Shown here: piece after piece, positions 22,521 to 34,378 of the stretch
How positions within the stretch are numbered: the first letter of the stretch is position 1
Layout: every line of letters begins with the position of its first letter
NCBI GenBank assembly: GCA_018902385.1
Contig: JABSSW010000001.1
Span: 992,001 to 1,056,000 of the forward strand
Reading direction: 5' to 3'
Length of the DNA stretch: 64,000 bases
From: Physcia stellaris
Taxonomy: Eukaryota; Ascomycota; Lecanoromycetes; Caliciales; Physciaceae
Position numbers and translations under genes: made by a program
The notes under the pieces: model-generated
The model's input: only the letters and a program-made list of their open reading frames with translations
Database searches by the model: none
What the model was told of the DNA's origin: nothing

Positions 22521-23969
22521 ATGAATGGTATTCTTCGAGTCTTTCTATTAGTTTTGCTAGGAGTCACCGCCCACGGCAAGACAGCGATATCCAGGTCTTT
22601 GACCTGCCCTGGCGCTTTCGAGTCGGAAAGCTGCTATAAATGCATATCGAAGTGCTCCATGAGCATTATCCGATGCGGTTTTACATGCAACTCCAAAGGC
22701 TGGGCGAATTCTCAATGTCAAGTATGTTACTCCTACTGAACCTTATGCATTTGACACACTCGCCTCCAATAGGATTGCGTACCGAGATAGGAAATATTCC
22801 CTGCCACATCGAATTTACCCGTGTATGAAATGTGTATGTGAACATATTACAAGTAGCGCTTTGGATTCGATGTTTTCCCCGAGTTCGCACTCGATTTCCT
22901 CAGGGCGAGCGAGAACCGAGAAAAAAGACGTAGAGAGACATGACAGATTTGCTAATGCATGCATGGCTGTCCTTGCAGAATTGCTTGATAAGTCAGGTCA
23001 ACTATAAGGAGTGCGGCAGCTGCATAGAGACCTGCTTTGCGTGGGGCACTCCTCAAGCCAAGATATGTGTCGATTGTCATGACCCGTCTGTCACGTCTCA
23101 GATGTAAGTCCTCCTGAAGAGACAATGCTCCGGGTACCATTACGCTAACATACAGAGTAGGTGTCTTGGTAGCCTCAATCAGCTCGGCTTCTGCACCCCT
23201 GCCGGGCAAGCTTCGTTTGCAGATAATGGAGGCAAGCATCACCTAATTCAATGTTTTGCACTGCCCATCTAAATGTTCGGCATATGTAGGTCCGGAAGGT
23301 TCGCGCTGCGCCCTACCAATCCAAGACTGCGACATCGTCGCCGGCTCCATCAGCGGTTGCACCTTCCCCTTCCCAACCATCAGTAACACCACATTCTCGG
23401 CCTCCAGTGTTTCCAGTATCACCACAAACATTGCGCTCCCCCAAACCACCAACTCGCCCAATACCCAGCTTGAGATTGAGACGGTCAAGGGATGGAGGTA
23501 TAGGGGCTGCTATACCGATAATATCAAGGATCGAGCCCTGATCGCGAAAAAATTGCGTAGTCATAATATGACACCGGGGTATTGTGCGTCTATATGTGTA
23601 GGATATCGGTATTTCGGTGTAGAGTATAGTAATGAGTAAGTTTATTCAATTCTTTCAGTGAAAGTCATACGAACTTAAATGGCTAACGAGTTACCTTGCG
23701 TTCTAGATGTTATTGGTAAGCTTTCCCATGCTTGGCTTGCAAATCGTCATAATATGGTCTATGACAATGAAATCTATAGCTATTGATAAGCGTTACTGAC
23801 CAATTTTCAAACCCGCAGTGGCAACTGGCTAACCCCTGATGCGCATCGTAAACCGGATGCATGGTGTAACAGGGTCTGTATGGCAAACTATAGGTATGCC
23901 TGTGGTGGAAGGAATATGCTAAGCCTTTACGAGGTTGAGGAGTCTCATGATCCGATCTCGGTAGCTTAA
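22521..23969 (+). CDS. secreted protein with Cys-rich N-terminal region and C-terminal WSC domain
   Basis: Six exons: 22521-22721, 22979-23103, 23158-23231, 23290-23635, 23707-23715, 23819-23969; total 906 nt, 301 aa, all in phase. A signal peptide (MNGILRVFLLVLLGVTAHG) precedes a region with about 20 Cys in CxxC-like spacings. A Ser/Thr-rich spacer leads to the WSC domain at about 200-290: YRGCYTDN, YCASICVGYRYFGVEYSNE, ECYCGNWL, NRVCMANYRYACGG. The ECYCG motif exists only if a 9-nt exon (23707-23715) is spliced in. The intron after 23231 appears to use a GC donor; a GT donor nearby also keeps phase. WSC domains bind wall glycans in known proteins. No GPI signal or membrane span follows, so it is probably soluble and extracellular. 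The first intron is long (257 nt). Function beyond carbohydrate binding is unknown. Confidence 0.75.
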
Positions 23970-24651
23970 TACATGGGAGCTCTTGCTGTATAGAGAAGGG
24001 CCAGAATGGAGGACATAGAAACGCTGCTAGGACCAGACTGGAGGAAGTCCAGTCATATCGTAGAGCGTAGAGAACATCAAGGGTGGACAAAGGTATACAA
24101 GGAGTCTAGGCTTTCTTGGGAGTCCTGATTCCATTCACGAATCGAACATAACTGCGTTTTTAGGAACGAGAATGTCGATGGCGTTGTGGTGACTTTGTGC
24201 TAATGAAACTACCGTGAACAGGGTTCACCAGTGCTACTTATCTGTGGACTGTTCCGAAGTCGCGTACACATCTCGTTAGTAGCAACGACAAATACGCCCT
24301 GAACTCGAAATTGTGGACTGGTATCGAACTTGCGCATGCTCGTCCCTGGGACGACTCCAAGTACCTATGATAGTAATGTCGTGGATATTGTGGTAAGAGT
24401 GACGAGGTTTGAGCGGATGATACTGATAACGATGTTGTGGCTGTGAGCCTGTCAGCACTCGCGTGTTGCTGGATTATCAATCATACTGGCGACTTCCGCA
24501 AGGATAACATATCTAGTGCCTCGAGGACCAGCTCGACGAAGCAGGGGCAGATCGAGTTACAGACTCACCTTCCGATGCGATGCCCCAAAATGCATGCAGC
24601 ACTCCCTCATGCAGTACATTATAAGAATTCATTACTCCGGCTTCAGATACT
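23970..24651. other. intergenic, nothing recognised
   Basis: Contains the downstream flank of the WSC gene and the presumed promoter of the 24652 gene. Short frames here lack support. Confidence 0.35.
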
Positions 24652-25092
24652 ATGGTCAATCCACTGGTCCTTCTCCCATTGCTCAACGCCTCACGTGCGT
24701 TGCAGGGTGGTAGATGCTATAAACAAACCCCTGCCCATATGCCAGAAATCGTTCCTCCTACGTACCAGAACTGTATCTCAGCTATCGGCTACATTCCCTT
24801 ATTCGACAAGTCGCACGCTCTCATCAGCTTCGGCCGAAGCGCGACTGTAGGGTATCAAGTGCCAAAGCGATGGATACATCGCGACTGTGTCCTCAGATTG
24901 GATGTCACGAACGACGACGACGTGGACCAGGCCAGCTTTTATGAGATAGAAAGAACTACAAGGGCTCTGACTGAGCTGTGCGTCAAACACAGATACCCTT
25001 TCCTTGGTGGTACCACCGATGTAGGCTTGCATGGATCCCTTACCATCTCGGTGTTTGGCTTCAGTATCGAGAAGAATGCAACGACGGAGTGA
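24652..25092 (+). CDS. small secreted four-Cys protein (paralogue of the two-domain protein at 35.3-36.5 kb)
   Basis: Uninterrupted 146-codon gene beginning with a short signal peptide (MVNPLVLLPLLNASRALQG). The mature protein has Cys at the start, NC before AIGYIPLF, HRDCVLRLDV in the middle and ELCVKHRYPFLGGTTDVG near the end. The scaffold C - C..A..IP - C.(I/L) - D..S...I..A..I...C(V/M) - GG....G is shared with both halves of the minus-strand protein at 35255-36457. I associate this pattern with widespread but uncharacterised secreted ascomycete proteins, some treated as effector candidates. No enzymatic motif is visible. The longer frame starting at 24437 is an out-of-phase overlap. Confidence 0.7.
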   Translation: MVNPLVLLPLLNASRALQGGRCYKQTPAHMPEIVPPTYQNCISAIGYIPLFDKSHALISFGRSATVGYQVPKRWIHRDCVLRLDVTNDDDVDQASFYEIERTTRALTELCVKHRYPFLGGTTDVGLHGSLTISVFGFSIEKNATTE

Positions 25093-26625
25093 TTTAATAA
25101 GCTCGAGAGCATAGCAAGTCTATCAAGACAGCGATAATTACCACGTGGGATGGGCGAATGTCCCCACAGATCTGATAGAAAGCGATTTGCTCATCCCATG
25201 ATCACGCAACTGGCGGCCAAAACAGCCTCTTATTCCGCTGTATGTGCTCATGCGCCATGCTGAACTGCAACAACCACTTTTGGAACCATATGGTCATCTA
25301 ACCTTTCTCAATCTGGATTCCTTCTCCAAACAATATCAATTTTCCATGGTAGGGTATGCCAGAGATCAGGAGCTTGCAGAACGACTTTGGGTACACCAAG
25401 TCACTATTAGTTAACGTTGCGAAATGCTCTAGAGCTACTTGAGGCACCCGAATCTCAGAATAAATGTTGAAAGGCAAGGTGGAGAGCTCGTGGCCCATAA
25501 CAGATAGTGGACAGGAAAAGCTTAAATCTAGGAAGGTCAAGCTTATTTTGAATATCATACTTCAATGGCGTTTCGAAGAAGTTGTTTGGACGCCCGAGCT
25601 AGAGAAATGCAGACATCATCGCAGAGAATGACTAGAGAACTTTTTCTAGATATTCATGCCTCACTCAATCGGCCAAACATACATGTATGCGGAGCCAAAA
25701 ATCACATAAGTCCATGGACGAACCATGTAATCGTATCTTCGCTGCGCTTGATGCAAGAAAGAGATTGAATATTAATCCAATCACCAGAAGTGACCTGGGT
25801 GATGGAACTAGAAAAATTCTGATAATTAAACACGAACCTTTTAGGCTTGAAAAATAAGGTGCTCAATGCAGTTCTCCAAGTACTCGCTCCGAATACGGAT
25901 GAGTACCGAGATTGAAGTACGATACTATTCTTCATCGACATCTAGTCTTCTCTGTAACTGATCGTCTGGATGTGATCTAAGAGGGAATACGGCTTCAATG
26001 CTTTTCCAATGTCGGGCTAACGGCGCTTTATTCCCATCCCCTCCGAGTCTTCGTGCTGAACTTAAGGGGAATCTTAATCCAATCGCGAGTTACATCGTGA
26101 TATTAGACACCATTTCGGTGTTCTCCAAAGCGGAGAGAAGTTTTACCAAGTTCCACCCCGAGATCTGAAGGTGTATAGAACTGCTTTAGGGTTAGCTTCG
26201 GTTACAGAAGCAGAGAAGCACGTGATGTCGCATCGATTCACCAAGGCGATCTTTAGGCGAAACATGTTTGCATTTGTACTGTATCACAACAGTCGGCGGT
26301 TTCATCATATGTTTCTCCTTCCCTTGTTGCATCCCCGAATCGCTAGGACATCGGCAAGGTACTGTAGCAGTCTGAGGCTAACTATGCCGCCGTCCACTTC
26401 AAGCCCAGGGTTCCTGGCTGTTGGTGTTGGTAGGCTGTGCAGCCTCGGATCCATCGGGCTCAGTTCGATCATATAAGAAGCTCTGACCTGCAACAATGCT
26501 ATTACTCCCCATCGTACAGCTTGTCCAAGGGTTGCATTTGACTAGCAGCCATAATCACATCCCCGCTTACGCCGCCTCTTTGTATACCTCATAAGTACCT
26601 GTCAATTGACTCGAGAATCGAGACC
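25093..26625. other. intergenic, 1.5 kb without a supported gene
   Basis: Minus-strand frames at 25298-25558 and 25702-25941 (86 and 79 codons) look faintly protein-like but show no domain, no connecting splice sites and no start context. They may be fragments of a lost gene. Nothing else is seen. Confidence 0.35.
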
Positions 26626-28284
26626 ATGACTTCCATTGACGACTTCACTCTAGTATCTACGTCAAGCCAACACAAGCTCTACGATGACTTTGAAAAGATA
26701 TGCTCGGCGAAACTAGGAAGTCTTCATACTTCCCTCCTAGCGGCTCTTCGTCTCGAGTACCCCGAGCTCTGCGTCACAGTCTCCCTTGCCAGCAATATCA
26801 ATTTGCTTCAATTCGCTGCTTTCGGAAATGCAGTTGCAGAGCTAGACACCAAGACAGAGTCTGTTCAGCGCTTACGCTATTTCTCCTCGGGCAACGACCG
26901 TCGAGGCATACCGGATCAGCTTGCGGAGGCCAGAAGCTTTGCAAAATACCATTACCGCTGGGGCACTGAACACTTTATCGTGTACATCATTACGGAGGGC
27001 TACAGCACCTACAACTACATATTGAAAGAGCCTGCTGAAGGCGAGAGCACGCTAGCTCAGCCTAAGGTTACAGACGCTCTGATCAATGCTGTGGGCAAAT
27101 GGCAAAAACCGGATGACCGCTACGTCTACGTTTACGATTATCGCTGGACCGCTAGCCGGTCACTGTGGGAAGAAGTACAAAAAGCCTCTTGGGATGATGT
27201 CATTCTAAACGAAGACATGAAGAAGTCATTGGTGGAGTTGATGAAAAAGTTCTTTGATAGCAAGGATATATATGATGATCTTGGAGTCCCATGGAAGCGT
27301 GGTGTCATATTCCATGGCCCTGCTGGAAATGGAAAGACCATCTCCATCAAGGCACTGATGCACTCATTGAGCACAGAGTGGGAACAGTCGATCCCAACGT
27401 TGTATGTTAAGGCTGCGCCCCGGACATTTGATATTTCAAGTGTCTTCTATTTCGCGAGGGCAATGGCGCCTTGCATGCTAATCCTCGAAGACATCGATAC
27501 TATCGTCACGCCAGGCAGTCGCAGTTACTTCTTCAATGAGGTTGATGGTCTAGAGAACAACGATGGTCAGTCCATATGTCCTTCCCACTTCTGCTGGCGC
27601 TGACTCGTCATAGGCATATTCATGGTGGCTAGCACCAACCATCTTGATCAGCTAGATCCTGGTTTGTCCAGCCGTCCCAGTCGCTTTGATAGAAAATACC
27701 TCTTTCCGTTACCATCCGAAGCAGAGAGAGTTCTCTATTGTGATTACTGGAGAGCAAAGCTCAAAAGCAAGCCTTCGATTGAGTATCCAAAGAAGTTGTG
27801 TGCCGCCATTGCTGGAATAACTCAAGACTTCAGCTTTGCCTACCTCAAGGAAGCCTTCGTTGCCACTTTGCTCACTATTGCAAATGGCCGTACGGATGAT
27901 ACGATCACCGGCGGAGGCGATGACGGCGACGATTTAGACAAGTATGAGCTTTGGCGGGAAATGAAAAAGACGGTCAAGATCCTCCGTGAGGACATGGGCA
28001 GCCGTAGTAAGCGTACCGCCTTCGGGCATATGCTGGCAGCTGCAAATTCTGCCCCACCTCTTCGCGAGCCCACAGTGCATGAGCCAACACACGGCAATCA
28101 GGCTTTGCCAGGCAGGGCTCACGAAGCTTTCCATCCTTCGGCCACGGATGAGAATCAGCCTTACGGAGTCATGTTGGAGCGGTCACTACAGGGTATGCAA
28201 CTGATCACGGATTCTGGTGACATTATTAGTTCACACACAGCGGGGCCTGATTGTTCAAACCCATTGCCAAACGCTAGGCTCTAG
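26626..28284 (+). CDS. AAA-type ATPase, fungal cytosolic family
   Basis: Exons 26626-27565 and 27614-28284 join in phase (48-nt intron, GTCAGT donor) to 536 aa. The N-terminal 180 residues are a fungal-specific region ending at SLWEEVQKASWDDVILNEDM, typical of the run-up to AAA cores. The core has Walker A GPAGNGKT, Walker B LILEDID, a sensor-1-like STNHLD and an arginine-finger-like SRPSRFDRKYLF. The last 110 residues are hydrophilic with a Gly/Asp-rich linker. No BCS1 N-terminal domain, transmembrane segment or protease domain is present, so it is not a BCS1 or FtsH-type protein. It is a presumed ATP-driven remodelling enzyme; its substrate is unknown. Confidence 0.85.
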
Positions 28285-29190
28285 GGAGTACTATCGGGAG
28301 CATTTCGCGAGGTTGACGAACAACAATAGAAGCCAAACCTGTCCTGGGTGTGCTTGACACCAATACTAGCGATCACACGTTGCCTTACTTGTGTTTTCTT
28401 GCACTTTTCTTTTGCTTGCTGCCCTTACTTCAAACAAATTGTGAGTGCCCAAATGAAGTGTACATTTACCACCCGACTTTGGAGAATTATCAGCTTCAAA
28501 ACTTCGTCCTATTACGTATACTGATCTTGGTTCCGAAAATGGGACCCTCATGATATCATCAGCATTCATTTCCCAGCATTGAACTCTGTCGTGCTCGAGT
28601 GGACCACAGTTGCTCGCAGTTGGGACGAAGTCGAAAAGGAGAACTTTGTTTCTATCACTAGTCTATCATTGTTCGAAAGATGGATACAGGAACTTCTAGT
28701 AATGCGACATTCGTTCAGATGAAGCTTCCAGTTGGGTAAAGCATCTGCACCACTCCAGGCAAGGGGATAAAGTTCCGTTCTTGTCATAGTATCTTCTCGT
28801 GTGCTTGCTTGATGGAGTTGGTCTTTACCAGTATGTGCAAGGCTGCTCATGACAATATTCGACTGTCCAATTCATGTTGCCTCTTTAGACCACCGCTTAT
28901 ATTAGAAGCCTTGAGCCACTCTTTTGGAATGTCGAGTCGAAGCTTATGCGTCCGAATACAATGCTCTTTTGTCTCTCTCGCGCTTGATAAAGTCGTTCTA
29001 TTCAGCTTGGCATTTCGCAGTATTGACTATGAACAAGGTTCGAAGAATTTTACCTGGCTTACCCAGTACTCAGACAGACTCGTTCTGGCAGTTCATTCAT
29101 GAAGTAGTACGGATAGTAATTCTAAGGCTGACAGGCCGAATCCTCTTTAATAATGCCAAGCCGGCACCAACCGACGCAGGTTTATCGATA
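28285..29190. other. intergenic, nothing recognised
   Basis: Region between the AAA ATPase and the MITE. Several overlapping short frames on both strands, none with support. Confidence 0.35.
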
Positions 29191-29708
29191 CAGCCGTTTT
29201 AAAAAAGGTTGGCGGTCGGGAAACCCGAACCTCAGGTTCCCCACCACACACGGAAATCTGGTGCACTTCGGAGCCCATCATATAGAACAGCAATATCAAC
29301 ACGACGCAACGTCAATGTATCGAAAATTTTTATCAAAATGTCATACATATAACGCATACAATCAATACACGAATTTGTATAATATAATTCGATGTATTGT
29401 TGTGAAAACACAATGTTGTTGTTTATTTCGTAGAAGTGCTCCGTTTGAAAATTTTGTTAGCGCAAAATTCCAGCAATATGTCAACAACATGCACATCATA
29501 ACAATACAACGAAACAATCATTGAAATTCATACAATCAATAGTAATTGTCATGTTTTGTAATTATACGTCAAATTTAATCAATTAAATAACGTTGTGTAT
29601 TGTTTATGACATGTTCTATGATGGGCTTCGAAGTGCACCAGATTTCGGTGTGTGGTGGGGGATCTGAGGTTCGGGTTTCCCGACCGCCAACCTTTTTTAA
29701 AACGGCTG
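29191..29708. mobile_element. 518-bp MITE with ~98-bp terminal inverted repeats and TA flanks
   Basis: Arms 29191-29289 and 29612-29708 are reverse complements over nearly their full length with only a few differences. The termini are CAGCCGTTTTAAAAAAGGTT and its complement. TA flanks both ends (29189-29190, 29709-29710), as for Tc1/mariner-type targets. The roughly 320-bp core is strongly AT-rich, with small internal palindromes and no coding frame. It sits 91 bp upstream of the SDA1 start codon, inside the likely promoter. The arms remain about 95% alike, which suggests a fairly recent insertion. Confidence 0.85.
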
Positions 29709-29799
29709 TAAGCACTTGGACTGGAAACTAAGTAAATTCTCCACGTCTGTGGACCACCGCCTCGTAGCAGCTCATGACCCAATAGGAGTGGTACTCGCC

Positions 29800-32212
29800 A
29801 TGGGTAAAAGGAAGGTTGGAGCCTTGGAGAAGGTTGAAGCCGACTTGTGAGACCTTCCTTGCAGCAACACCTCTGTTCAACTGCTAATATCTACGGCCAG
29901 ACCAAATCTGCAATACAAGATCCGACGCGATCCATCGTGAGTCTTGAGATCACCGATGGTCCGCCAGGCTGATTGGTGATAGGTCCTACAAGTCAGATTT
30001 CGACACGCAATATGGGCAATACGAATCACAACGTGAGCTCTTCATGCAAGCTCCGTCTTCAGCTATCGACGCTGGCATCATATCCTTCTGTGACCTGATT
30101 GACTTTGTCGCTCACCTGGCCGACTGCTACCCCGTGAAAACCGCGGAAGTACCAGATCAGCTCATCGGCATTCTCACAGTCCATCACCGGGATCTACAAC
30201 CGGAGCTGAGAGAAAAGATCATTGGGAGTTTGGTATTACTCAGGAAAAAGGGCATTATAGACTCGCACAAGTCCGGCCACCCATGGAGTATTATATTGCA
30301 GGCTGATGAGTTGCAGACTCTTGCAGACTCTCTTCCCCATTCTCACAACCACTCCAAGCAAATCGTTAAGAACTCTCCTGTATCAAAGGATATTATCGGA
30401 TCTGAGAACGTCGAATGCCAAGTCAACCAACCATCCGTTCAATCGTACTACACAAACAGTACTTTACGATCTGATAGTTTCTGATAGAGCATCACCGAAG
30501 GGCATTTGGGCCGTCAAAATAACGCGCGAATTATGGAAGCGCCAGATATGGACGGACGCAAAGGCAGTTGGAATCATGAAAGAAGCAAGCTTAGCGGAGA
30601 ACACAAAGGTCATCACTGGAGGAGTCAGTTTCTTTCTTGGAGGCGATAAGGAACGCGAAGAGCTCGAAGACGAGAGCAGCGACGATGATGCTCCCGACAT
30701 GGGCAAGCTTAAACATCAGATGGGCATCAACAAGAAGACGAAGAAAAAGCTCGTGCTATGGAGCACGCCGTCGCGGCTGTCAAGAAAAAAGAGCGTAGGA
30801 AGAAACAGCCCCATCCGTTGAATTTCTCTGCTTTTCATCTCCTTCACGATCCTCAAGGCTTCGCCGAGAATCTCTTCTCGAAGCACCTTCAAAACACCCA
30901 TTCAAGGCTTAATCTGGAGCAGAAGCTCCTAGTGCTGCAACTCGTCTCTCGACTTGTAGGTTTACATAAGTTAATTATCCTACCTCTGTACTCATACTTC
31001 ATCAAATATCTTACACCCCGTCAACCGTCTGTCACTTCTTTTCTGGCTTCACTAGCTCAAGCCACTCACTCTATCATACCCCCGGAGGACCTGGAGCCCC
31101 TTATACAAAAGATTGCGAACGAATTCGTGTCGGAAGCAGCTGCGGCCGAGGTTGCCTCAGCAGGATTAAATGCAATTCGCGAAATTTGCATGAGGCAACC
31201 CTTAGCTATGAGTCCGACTCTTCTGCAAGACCTCGTCATGTACAAAAAGAGCAAAGACAAAGGAGTCATGATGGCCTCCAAGGGGCTTCTAGGACTTTAT
31301 CGTGAGATGGGAGCTGACATGCTTAAAAAACGTGACCGAGGCAAGGAAGCAGCGATGGGCCTGAAAAAGGGCGAACAGAGAGAACGCCGGTATGGCGAGG
31401 AAATCGTTGGTCAAATCGAGGGGTTGGAACTACTTGAGAAGTGGAAAGAAGAAGAGCGACAGAAGAGGCGTCTGGAACTAGGTCTTACTGCTGAAGCGAA
31501 TGTCGACGATGAAGAGCCTGAAGAAGATCGGCATGATGGCTGGGAAGTCGAGGACAATGACACTGATGACTCGGGTGGCTGGATTAACGTTGACAGTGAC
31601 AACGATATTAATATCAGCGACTCGGAAGACGGTAAACCTCCCACCAAACGAGCAAAGCCAGATGCGTCATCAGACGCTCCTGGTAAGGATGACGATAAAG
31701 AAAACGAGGGTAAAAGGGTGGCAGATCTCAATCAAGAGGTATCAAGTCTCGGATCGAAGACGATACTTACGCCTGCCGACCATGCGAAGCTTCGGGAGCT
31801 TCAACTGGAAGCTAGTGTTAACAAGCTTCTGCCATTGTCTCAAAGAAAGCGAGTTGCTCAACAACAAGCGCAGCTGCACAGGCATGCTGACGACCCACTG
31901 ACTGCCGTAGAGATTGAAGGGCTTGCATCGCTATCAAAAAAGGCCTCGAAGGCCGACAAGGTGTCCTTAGCAAAGGAAGGCAAGGTCGAAAGAGGAGCCC
32001 ATCAGAGCACTCAAGCAATACGCAAAGAGAAGAAGGAGAATCAAGGCAAAAGCTCCACAAATAAGGAGAAGGCTAGAAAGAAAAACTTCATGATGACATT
32101 GGGCAAAGCCAAAGGCAAGCAGAAGAAGAGCCTGATCGAAAGAGGGCGGGTACTGAAAGCCCACGTCGAGAGAGCAAAGCGCGGCGGTAAACGTGGCAAC
32201 AAAGGCAACTGA
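29800..32212 (+). CDS. SDA1: SDA1, 60S ribosome biogenesis/export factor (one frame break)
   Basis: Exons 29800-29846, 29901-29936, 29983-30270 and 30317-32212. The first two tiny exons give MGKRKVGALEKVEADL and PNLQYKIRRDPS, the conserved SDA1 start. Then come FCDLIDFVAHLADCYP, LRKKGIIDS, LLQTLFPILTTTPSKSLR, FFLGGDKERE, PHPLNFSAFHLLHDPQGF, FVSEAAAAEVASAGLNAIRE and a Lys-rich tail ending GGKRGNKGN. SDA1 is a nucleolar protein needed for pre-60S maturation and export. Within exon 4 the frame shifts by one base at a five-A run (30744-30748, between the INKKTKKK and ARAMEHAVAAVKKKE segments); with six A the protein would be 755 aa. Since SDA1 is essential in yeast, a sequencing or assembly error is more likely than true loss. 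Confidence 0.92.
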
Positions 32213-34317
32213 ACGCCATTCTTGCAAGTCAATCGTTCTCCATGCCAATATCAACCCCCAGCAACATCAGCTAGCAGTCAGCTCGCGGCATAGCATGGCT
32301 ATCTGCGACTCGGAAACTGTCATTTCTTCATATTCAACAGCCTTGCGAATATTGGGAGATGCGCTCTTACAGAGACTGCAGATCCCCATAAGCCCAACGA
32401 AGGGTTTTTCATGCAATAGTCGTACGGCATTCATCTTTAACATGCACCCAGAACGTCAGGATGAAATTCCTGTCGTCGGGCTTTCTCTAGCCGTACACCT
32501 GACAATGAACGACGGCGGGGGTTACATGCAAGAAAGAAATTTCTAGAATCGAGCATGCTACGGCGGAAGACAATCAAGCTCCCCTAAGTCAGGTTTCGCA
32601 AATTCCAGTCTCCATAATCCAGGCTCTCAACGACCGTGACGATTTTTCCAGGCATGCTGGTAATATTCGCATAAAGATGTTGTTACCTGAGAAGATAAGT
32701 TGTTGATAATTTAAGTGGACTATGGTCATGCATGCTTACTCTACACGGAGGACGCTTCGAATACTCACTTCGCGTCAATATGCGTGCGTTCTGCTCTCTA
32801 TTCGCTGTCTGGTAGATCCTGGTTTGCTACATTGTTTGCTCGCAGTCTTTGTTCGATGTTCGGGCCCCGGTTTCTTCTGGGTGACGATATGCAGATCAAT
32901 ACCAAGCCTGTTACGCTTTAAGCTGTAGTCTTTCTATGATGACTTAGCTCAATGCTTTTACCAGCACGATGCAATAGCTCATCGTAACCTTGCCGCAAAA
33001 AGCAACAAGTCCAGGTAAAAGCTCTGAGCAGCCTTCAGTCTATACTAGCTCGATGTGCTCTGCCTACCCGGCTTACTAATTGAGGAACTACTTTAACTTG
33101 CTTGGGTAGCTGGAATAGGGTAGACTCTTTCCACTCCAAGTGTTTTAAAGAGACTCAATTGGGGATAACTATAGTGAAAAGTTACTATAGCGCTCAAAGG
33201 ACCACGCTATGGCTTATCTGACTGAGGACCAAGTCAGAAAGACCAGACTAATCCATATCACAGTCAATTTTCGCTTCTCTAGGATAAACGAACCTTGCCC
33301 CAATGATGGAAGGCCCTGAGATAGGAGCTTTCACGATGTTCTCGGACAGCGAAAGTGTACGATGCCAGGTCATACGACACGTTCATAAGTAGTTGCACTA
33401 CTAGGTGCGAATTGGAGCGACCGCTTTCTGATGCGGTGCATCAATCCTAATAGCCATCATGTCATCGGTGATGATGCAGGGTTTGGCAGAGTCGTCAGGG
33501 AGACCTTAACACCGATTAAGAAGACCCGTAATCTTACAATAGCGAGAGGCCAGCGCAGCACGCAAGCCAGATTATTTGTTCTTTCAAATCCAGCATGCGT
33601 AGCTCCTGTTTTTCTCCTGTCATTGAGGTAGAAATGCTCCTCTTAGCCCCTATCTTCGGTTTCCATTTCCTTGTTCCCACTATAAGACGTCTACGCACAT
33701 AGCCTCGGAACAACTGCTCCATTGAGAACATGATCCTAGTACAATGTCTTCGTAGTCACATTCAAGGGAAGATTTTCCAAACATCCCGTTCGAATGTCGC
33801 TATTCCAATGCGTAAAATCAAGTGAAGCAGACTTCCTTTCCTATTGAGTATATGACCACTCGACTGGGGACAGAATAGGGGGAGAATAACCCGTCGGGTT
33901 ACATTATTGTTGTGCTTGGTCTTAAGCACGAATGTAGAGTAGCTGTGTTCATGATTGAGCACTCTGAAGCTTCACACACTCGAACAGTAAAGAAGCGACC
34001 CAGTATCTTTGACCTCAAGCAGTCTCTCAACTCCCCCACCCCAGACATCTGCAACCCATGCAATCAACCTCGAGTACGTCCTCATTTCTTCAAGTAACCT
34101 CGGACCTTACGTGGGTACATCAGTAGCAAGTCCTCCGTTCCTAGCCCGCTACAGCACTATTCCAGAGCCTGGCATGACATATGCTGTAATTCGAGCGTCA
34201 CACAAGACTTTGCACTGGTACCTACGCAACCAGTAGTAACATCCCCTCCAAAAAAAAGGGAAGGGAATAGTGCAAACCAACAGCCCAAAAGTCCGTAACT
34301 CAATCAACCAGTCCTCT
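32213..34317. other. 2.1-kb gene desert
   Basis: No gene, inverted repeat or RNA I can support. Short frames around 32193-32546, 32715-32928 and 33431-33631 show no motif, no splice structure and no start context. Confidence 0.4.
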
Positions 34318-34347
34318 TTCCTTCCTTCCTTCCTTCCTTCCTTCCTT
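34318..34347. repeat. TTCC tetranucleotide microsatellite
   Basis: About seven perfect units of TTCC/CTTC, located just past the 3' end of the small Cys-rich gene on the minus strand. Confidence 0.95.
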
Positions 34348-34378
34348 TACAAAAGCAGGCGCCCATTCGACCTAATAA

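Noticed and set aside
25298-25941. minus-strand gene of two small frames
   Set aside because: No splice sites connect the two frames in phase and no family motif was recognised.
29191-29708. LTR or solo-LTR interpretation of the 518-bp element
   Set aside because: The ends are inverted, not direct, repeats and the flanks are TA dinucleotides, which fits a DNA-transposon-derived MITE.
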